From the NCBI GenBank assembly GCA_944354085.1, contig CALVPW010000001.1:1-9497 (forward strand): DNA of 9,497 nucleotides, in the 5' to 3' direction. Made by a program: the position numbers and the translations under genes. The stretch is from an uncultured Clostridia bacterium (lineage in GTDB: Bacteria; Bacillota; Clostridia; Christensenellales; Borkfalkiaceae). Numbering within the stretch: the stretch's first letter is position 1; every line of letters starts with the position of its first letter. Positions 6,861 through 9,497 of this stretch are shown piece by piece. The notes under the pieces are model-generated. The model searched no databases. It was not told the origin of the DNA and saw nothing but the letters and a program-made list of their open reading frames with translations.

Positions 6861-6893
6861 ACGCAGAGGCATTCCGCCGTTGATCTCTCGCAA
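6840..6893 (-). other. Candidate antiterminator of the ABC-F leader
   Basis: Two nested helices compete with the terminator. The outer one pairs 6884-6893 with 6840-6849 (ten pairs, three of them G-U, core GCGAGA/TCTCGC) and consumes the terminator 3' arm. The inner one pairs 6872-6877 with 6855-6860 (GCGGAA/TTCCGC) and consumes the 5' arm, closing an 11-nt loop. Both are incompatible with the terminator, and the outer is incompatible with the segment 1/2 helix. Confidence 0.65.
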
Positions 6894-6964
6894 GGCGCAC
6901 AGATCCTGCCCGTCCGAATACGGTACGGGAAAAACTGTGCAGGAAATACTTGCCGAAAGATCAA
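6880..6964 (-). other. Anti-antiterminator helix (segment 1 with segment 2)
   Basis: On the transcript, 6964-6949 pairs with 6894-6880 in 15 base pairs, with one G-U (6957/6887) and one bulged G (6953). The paired arms are TTGATCTTTCGGCAAG and CTTGCGAGAGATCAA. The first arm begins within the leader-ORF stop codon, so a ribosome on that ORF would block it. The second arm contains GCGAGA, needed by the antiterminator. When this helix forms, the terminator is free to fold. Confidence 0.7.
6897..6940 (-). other. Capped stem-loop inside the ABC-F leader
   Basis: An outer stem pairs 6935-6940 with 6897-6902 (GCACAG/CTGTGC). After an internal loop, an inner stem pairs 6925-6929 with 6909-6913 and, past a one-nt bulge, 6921-6923 with 6914-6916, closing a four-nt loop. 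It fills the space inside the long segment 1/segment 2 helix and could bring those segments together. Confidence 0.65.
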
Positions 6965-6972
6965 AGACGCAA
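6961..6972 (-). CDS. Three-codon leader ORF (fMet-Arg-Leu-stop) of the ABC-F attenuator
   Basis: The frame TTG CGT CTT TGA begins eight nt after a consensus AGGAGG (6981-6986), which is ideal spacing. An ATG at 6978-6980 directly touches the Shine-Dalgarno and should not be usable. The strong site is otherwise unexplained, since no gene starts there and the lysA stop is just upstream. A ribosome on this mini-ORF would mask the beginning of segment 1, which starts within the TGA. Such a tiny ORF could only sense drugs that block the first peptide bonds, which fits the predicted Lsa substrates. No translation evidence exists, and a TTG start is weaker than ATG. Confidence 0.5.
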   Translation of the reverse strand: MRL

Positions 6973-6994
6973 CGGATCATCCTCCTAATGGATC

Positions 6995-8320
6995 TTATTT
7001 GAGACGTTCGGGGATCACGTCGTTGCGGACGAGATCCTCGTAGGTCTGCGGCTTTACGATATATTCCGCGCTTCCGTCTTTGACGAGGACGGCAGCGGGA
7101 ATAAAATTGCGGTTATAATTGGACGCCATCGAATAGTTATACGCGCCCGTCGAGAGCACGGCGACAAGATCGCCGATCTGCGCCTTCGGCAGATTGAACT
7201 GCGTGCCGATGAGATCCCCGCTCTCGCAGCATTTTCCCGCGAGCGCCACGATCTCGGTTGGCGCTTCGTCGGCGCGGTTGGCAAGAACGGCGGTGTATTT
7301 GCTCTGATAGAGCGCGAAGCGCGGGTTATCGAACATCCCCCCGTCGATGGCGAGATATTTTCTGATGCCGGGGATCTCCTTGATGGCGCCTACCGTATAC
7401 AGCGTGATGCCTGCCTCGCCCACGATGGAGCGGCCGGGTTCGAGATTGAGGAAGGGCAATTTGAGCCCGTATGTTTCGCATCCCGCGTGGACGGCGGCGA
7501 TGAGCGCGCGCAAATATTCGCGGTATCCCTCGGGCGGGATCTTCGCGTCCTCGTCCGTGTACCAGATACCGAACCCACCGCCCATATTGAGGACTTCCGC
7601 CTCAAATCCGAGCGTGCGCTTGATCTGCGCCATGAATGCAAGATCTTTTTGTACGGCGAGCACGAAGGACTGCTTTTCGAAGATCTGCGAACCGATGTGG
7701 CAGTGATACCCCGCCAAGCGGAGATGTTTTTTGCCGAGCACGTAGCGGGTGAAAGCCTCCGCCGCGCCGCTTTGGGTGGAAAAACCGAATTTGGAATCGG
7801 GCGTCGCCGTCTGCACGTAGGCATGCGTGTGTGCTTCGACGCCGGGATTGATGCGGATGAGTACCGTCTGCACCTTCCCGCGCTGCGCCGCCAATTCGTC
7901 GAGAAGGTCGGCTTCGGAATATTCGTCGAGCACGATGGTCCCGACGCCGCAGTCGAGCGCATAAGAAAGCTCGCGCGGCAGCTTGTTGTTGCCGTGCATC
8001 GTGATGCGCTCGGCAGGAAAACCCGCTTGCATGGCGGTATACAGCTCCCCGCCCGAAACGACGTCCGCGCCGATCGCTTCGCTTTTTGCGATGGCGTACA
8101 TCGCTTCGCAGCAGAACGCCTTGGAGGCGAAGAGAACGAGCCCGTTCCCGCCGTATTCCGCATCGATCGTATCCTGATAGACGCGCATCATGCGGCGGAT
8201 ATACGCTTCGTCAAAAACATAGAGCGGCGTGCCGAACGTGCGGGCAAGTTCCACGCAGTCCGCGCCGCCGAGCTCCAAATGACCTTTTTCGTTGACCTTA
8301 AGTGTATCTCTCGTATTCAC
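6995..8320 (-). CDS. lysA: Diaminopimelate decarboxylase
   Basis: LysA converts meso-diaminopimelate to L-lysine using pyridoxal phosphate, the last step of lysine synthesis in the cytoplasm. The 441-residue product has the fold III decarboxylase motifs: the cofactor lysine K67 in LVLFASKAF, SGGEL, HGNNK, the HCHIGSQI segment, the phosphate-binding GGGFG, EPGRSIVGEAG, and the dimer-interface CESGD in the C-terminal barrel, followed by GAYNYSMASNYN. The start is the GTG at 8318-8320. An upstream in-frame TTG (8324-8326) lies between the -10 box and the predicted transcription start, so it cannot be used. The resulting N terminus (NTRDTLKVNEKGHL) fits the family. There is no Shine-Dalgarno, so the mRNA is probably leaderless. 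The gene is monocistronic or reads into the ABC-F leader, which begins directly after its stop. Confidence 0.97.
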   Translation of the reverse strand: MNTRDTLKVNEKGHLELGGADCVELARTFGTPLYVFDEAYIRRMMRVYQDTIDAEYGGNGLVLFASKAFCCEAMYAIAKSEAIGADVVSGGELYTAMQAGFPAERITMHGNNKLPRELSYALDCGVGTIVLDEYSEADLLDELAAQRGKVQTVLIRINPGVEAHTHAYVQTATPDSKFGFSTQSGAAEAFTRYVLGKKHLRLAGYHCHIGSQIFEKQSFVLAVQKDLAFMAQIKRTLGFEAEVLNMGGGFGIWYTDEDAKIPPEGYREYLRALIAAVHAGCETYGLKLPFLNLEPGRSIVGEAGITLYTVGAIKEIPGIRKYLAIDGGMFDNPRFALYQSKYTAVLANRADEAPTEIVALAGKCCESGDLIGTQFNLPKAQIGDLVAVLSTGAYNYSMASNYNRNFIPAAVLVKDGSAEYIVKPQTYEDLVRNDVIPERLK

Positions 8321-8326
8321 GCACAA

Positions 8327-8355
8327 ATTATATCATACGGCGGCGCGCGCGTCAA
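8327..8355 (-). promoter_or_regulatory. Strong SigA-type promoter for lysA
   Basis: The minus strand has TTGACG (-35, five of six consensus bases) at 8350-8355, a 17-nt spacer, and a perfect TATAAT (-10) at 8327-8332 preceded by TGA, an extended -10. The predicted transcription start is at 8320, the G of the lysA GTG. No lysine riboswitch or T-box can fit between promoter and gene. Confidence 0.88.
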
Positions 8356-8357
8356 TC

Positions 8358-8399
8358 AAAAAATGACACAGCATTGCCTTTTCGCAATACTATGTCATT
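8358..8399 (-). terminator. Intrinsic terminator of the upstream carboxypeptidase gene
   Basis: A hairpin pairs 8393-8399 with 8362-8368 (seven pairs), then two pairs (8390-8391 with 8370-8371) and five pairs (8384-8388 with 8373-8377), separated by single C-A mismatches, with a six-nt loop. On the minus strand it ends in six U (8363-8358). It starts 33 nt after the gene's stop. The U-tract ends two nt before the lysA -35 box. Weak T-richness on the other side makes plus-strand use unlikely. Confidence 0.8.
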
Positions 8400-8432
8400 C
8401 ATATTACTATTCTAAATGCGCAAAAATGCGTT

Positions 8433-9497
8433 TTAATTCCACCTGCGCGCCCCTTCCCGATACGCTTCTCCCCAAGAAAAGCGTTTGACGTCTTCCCCCG
8501 CGAGAAGGCGGACGCGGTCGACCTCCATGCCGTCGCGCAGCATCACGACTTCTCCGACCGCCTCTCCCGCGCGCACGGGCGCAATGAGCGCGTCCCAGCG
8601 ATACTCCACGGCATACGCTTCGTCGCCGCCGCGCTTTTTGACGAAGGCGGGCGTACGCTCGGGGACGGCTCGGAGCGTCTTTTGCGCGCTGCCGCGCACG
8701 CCGACGGGCTCTTTTACGGGCTCGCCCTCTTTGAGGAGCGTCGTGCTCTCAAAATGATCGAACGCGTGATCGAAGAGCGTGCGCACGGCGTCGAACCGCG
8801 TTTTGGAATCGGGCGCGCCGATCGCCACCGAAATGACGCGCATCTCCCCCTTTTTTGCCGTGGCGGCAAGGCAGAACCCCGCTTCGTTGGTAAAACCCGT
8901 CTTCCCGCCGTCGCAGCCGTCGTATGCGCGGAGCAGTTTGTTGGTATTCGTCATCTGCGTGACCCTGCCGTCAGGGTGGTGAAAATCTTCGAGGCGGATG
9001 CAGGCATATTGATGGTACGCGTCGCATCCGATGAGCGCGCGCAGCATGACGGCGGCGTCCTTCGCGCAGGAATATTGCGGATCTTTCGGCAGTCCCGTGC
9101 AGTTGGAAAAGAGAGTATTTTCAGCGCCGAGCTCTTTGGCGCGCGCATTCATCTCCTCACAGAACGCCCCTTCGCTGCCCGCAAGATGCTCCGCGATCGC
9201 TACGCAGGAATCGTTGGCGGAGCATACGGCGATGCTTTTGAGAAGTTCGCCCGCCGAATAGCGCAGCCCCGCATCGAGAAAGACCTGTGAGCCGCCCATC
9301 CCCGCCGCGCGTTCGGATACGGTGATCTGTTCGTCGAGCGAGAGCTCGCCGCGTTCTTCCGCTTCAAACGCTAAAAGCAGCGTCATGATCTTGCACATGC
9401 TTGCGATGGGCAGCCGCTGCGTTTCGTTTTTGGCGTACAGCTGCATGCCGCTCGCTTCATCCATGAGGTATGCCGCCTTACAGGAGAGCGCGGGCGT
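8433..9497 (-). CDS. D-alanyl-D-alanine carboxypeptidase (DacF/PBP5 type), 5'-truncated
   Basis: This is the C-terminal 354 residues of a second S11-family carboxypeptidase, a secreted peptidoglycan-trimming enzyme. The frame is open to the window edge, and residues before the first ATG (KAAYLMDEASGMQLY) already match the family N-terminal strand, so that ATG is internal and the signal peptide lies outside. In fragment numbering the motifs are S33-M-C-K36, S93-A-N95 and K199-T-G201. A C-terminal beta domain follows, without an obvious amphipathic anchor. The SxxK box carries Cys where Thr is usual, and the fragment has eleven cysteines, high for an exported Bacillota protein. It differs clearly from the paralogue at 1170-2159, so the two are not a recent duplication. 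It ends in its own terminator and is probably not co-transcribed with lysA. Confidence 0.92.
   Translation of the reverse strand, partial: TPALSCKAAYLMDEASGMQLYAKNETQRLPIASMCKIMTLLLAFEAEERGELSLDEQITVSERAAGMGGSQVFLDAGLRYSAGELLKSIAVCSANDSCVAIAEHLAGSEGAFCEEMNARAKELGAENTLFSNCTGLPKDPQYSCAKDAAVMLRALIGCDAYHQYACIRLEDFHHPDGRVTQMTNTNKLLRAYDGCDGGKTGFTNEAGFCLAATAKKGEMRVISVAIGAPDSKTRFDAVRTLFDHAFDHFESTTLLKEGEPVKEPVGVRGSAQKTLRAVPERTPAFVKKRGGDEAYAVEYRWDALIAPVRAGEAVGEVVMLRDGMEVDRVRLLAGEDVKRFSWGEAYREGARRWN

Larger units (their letters stand above)
6817..6994 (-). promoter_or_regulatory. Attenuator leader of the ABC-F gene
   Basis: The 178 nt between lysA and the ABC-F start hold no large gene, but are densely structured on the minus strand. 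In transcript order there are: a strong AGGAGG (6981-6986); a three-codon open frame (6972-6961); segment 1 (6964-6949); a stem-loop (6940-6897); segment 2 (6894-6880); segment 3 (6877-6872); a terminator (6860-6829); and the ABC-F ribosome binding site GGAGG (6824-6828). Segment 2 can pair with segment 1 or with the terminator 3' arm, and segment 3 can pair with the terminator 5' arm. I see no clear promoter inside it, so transcription probably enters from lysA and the same terminator would end lysA mRNA by default. Ribosome-mediated attenuation is known for other resistance ABC-F genes; its operation here is inferred. Confidence 0.8.

Noticed and set aside
6744..6980. 78-codon open frame starting at the ATG touching AGGAGG in the ABC-F leader
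   Set aside because: There is no spacing between the Shine-Dalgarno and the ATG, the frame runs through the terminator and into the ABC-F start in another frame, and the peptide has no recognisable features. The TTG mini-ORF eight nt downstream fits the site better.
6139..7002. 287-codon plus-strand open frame antisense to the ABC-F gene and its leader
   Set aside because: The opposite strand has complete ABC-F motifs; the plus-strand translation is basic, low-information sequence with no family resemblance.
8321..8432. Riboswitch (lysine or T-box) upstream of lysA
   Set aside because: The region is filled by a terminator and a promoter, and the predicted transcription start coincides with the start codon, leaving no leader to fold.
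7487..8488. 333-codon plus-strand open frame antisense to lysA
   Set aside because: Shadow of lysA, which is complete and well conserved; no ribosome binding site or domain is seen.

Overview
The window looks like ordinary chromosomal DNA from a fairly GC-rich member of the Clostridia (Bacillota). The evidence is a YtfJ/GerW protein, a DUF2953 protein, ScpA and ScpB, an M50 protease, two DacF-type carboxypeptidases and RluB in an order typical of clostridial genomes, plus purine-rich ribosome binding sites and A-family promoters. The exact taxon cannot be read from the sequence. I see no IS elements, tRNAs, rRNAs, CRISPR arrays or phage genes.

All but one of the genes lie on the minus strand, so the natural reading order is right to left. 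A D-Ala-D-Ala carboxypeptidase cut by the right edge ends in a hairpin terminator. That terminator abuts a strong promoter for lysA (diaminopimelate decarboxylase). After lysA comes a 178-nt leader and then an antibiotic-resistance-type (Lsa-like) ABC-F ribosome-protection gene. A second promoter drives an M50 site-2 protease, followed with overlaps by scpA and scpB (condensin kleisin and winged-helix subunits). A terminator-like hairpin then covers the start codon of a DUF2953 membrane protein. That gene overlaps ytfJ/gerW, which overlaps a second D-Ala-D-Ala carboxypeptidase, followed by rluB. A bidirectional terminator separates rluB from lexA, which converges from the left edge and is 5'-truncated.

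The most interesting element is the lysA/ABC-F leader (6817-6994). It carries a strong Shine-Dalgarno followed by a three-codon open frame (fMet-Arg-Leu-stop), a capped stem-loop, and a classic terminator (9-bp stem plus nine U) ending just before the ABC-F ribosome binding site. One segment can pair either with the uORF 3' region (15 bp with one bulge) or with the 3' arm of the terminator. A second upstream segment can pair with the terminator's 5' arm. This is the complete logic of ribosome-stalling transcription attenuation: a drug-stalled ribosome on the mini-ORF would free the antiterminator and switch on the resistance gene.

A second theme is start-site architecture. The lysA and M50 promoters both have a perfect TATAAT exactly six nt upstream of an in-frame GTG, with no Shine-Dalgarno, which predicts leaderless mRNAs beginning with their start codon. 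The chain of gene overlaps from the M50 gene through scpA and scpB, and again from DUF2953 through ytfJ to the carboxypeptidase, suggests translational coupling. Functionally the window links cell-wall precursor supply and trimming (lysA, two carboxypeptidases), chromosome segregation (scpAB), spore or envelope proteins (ytfJ, DUF2953, M50) and ribosome modification or protection (rluB, ABC-F).
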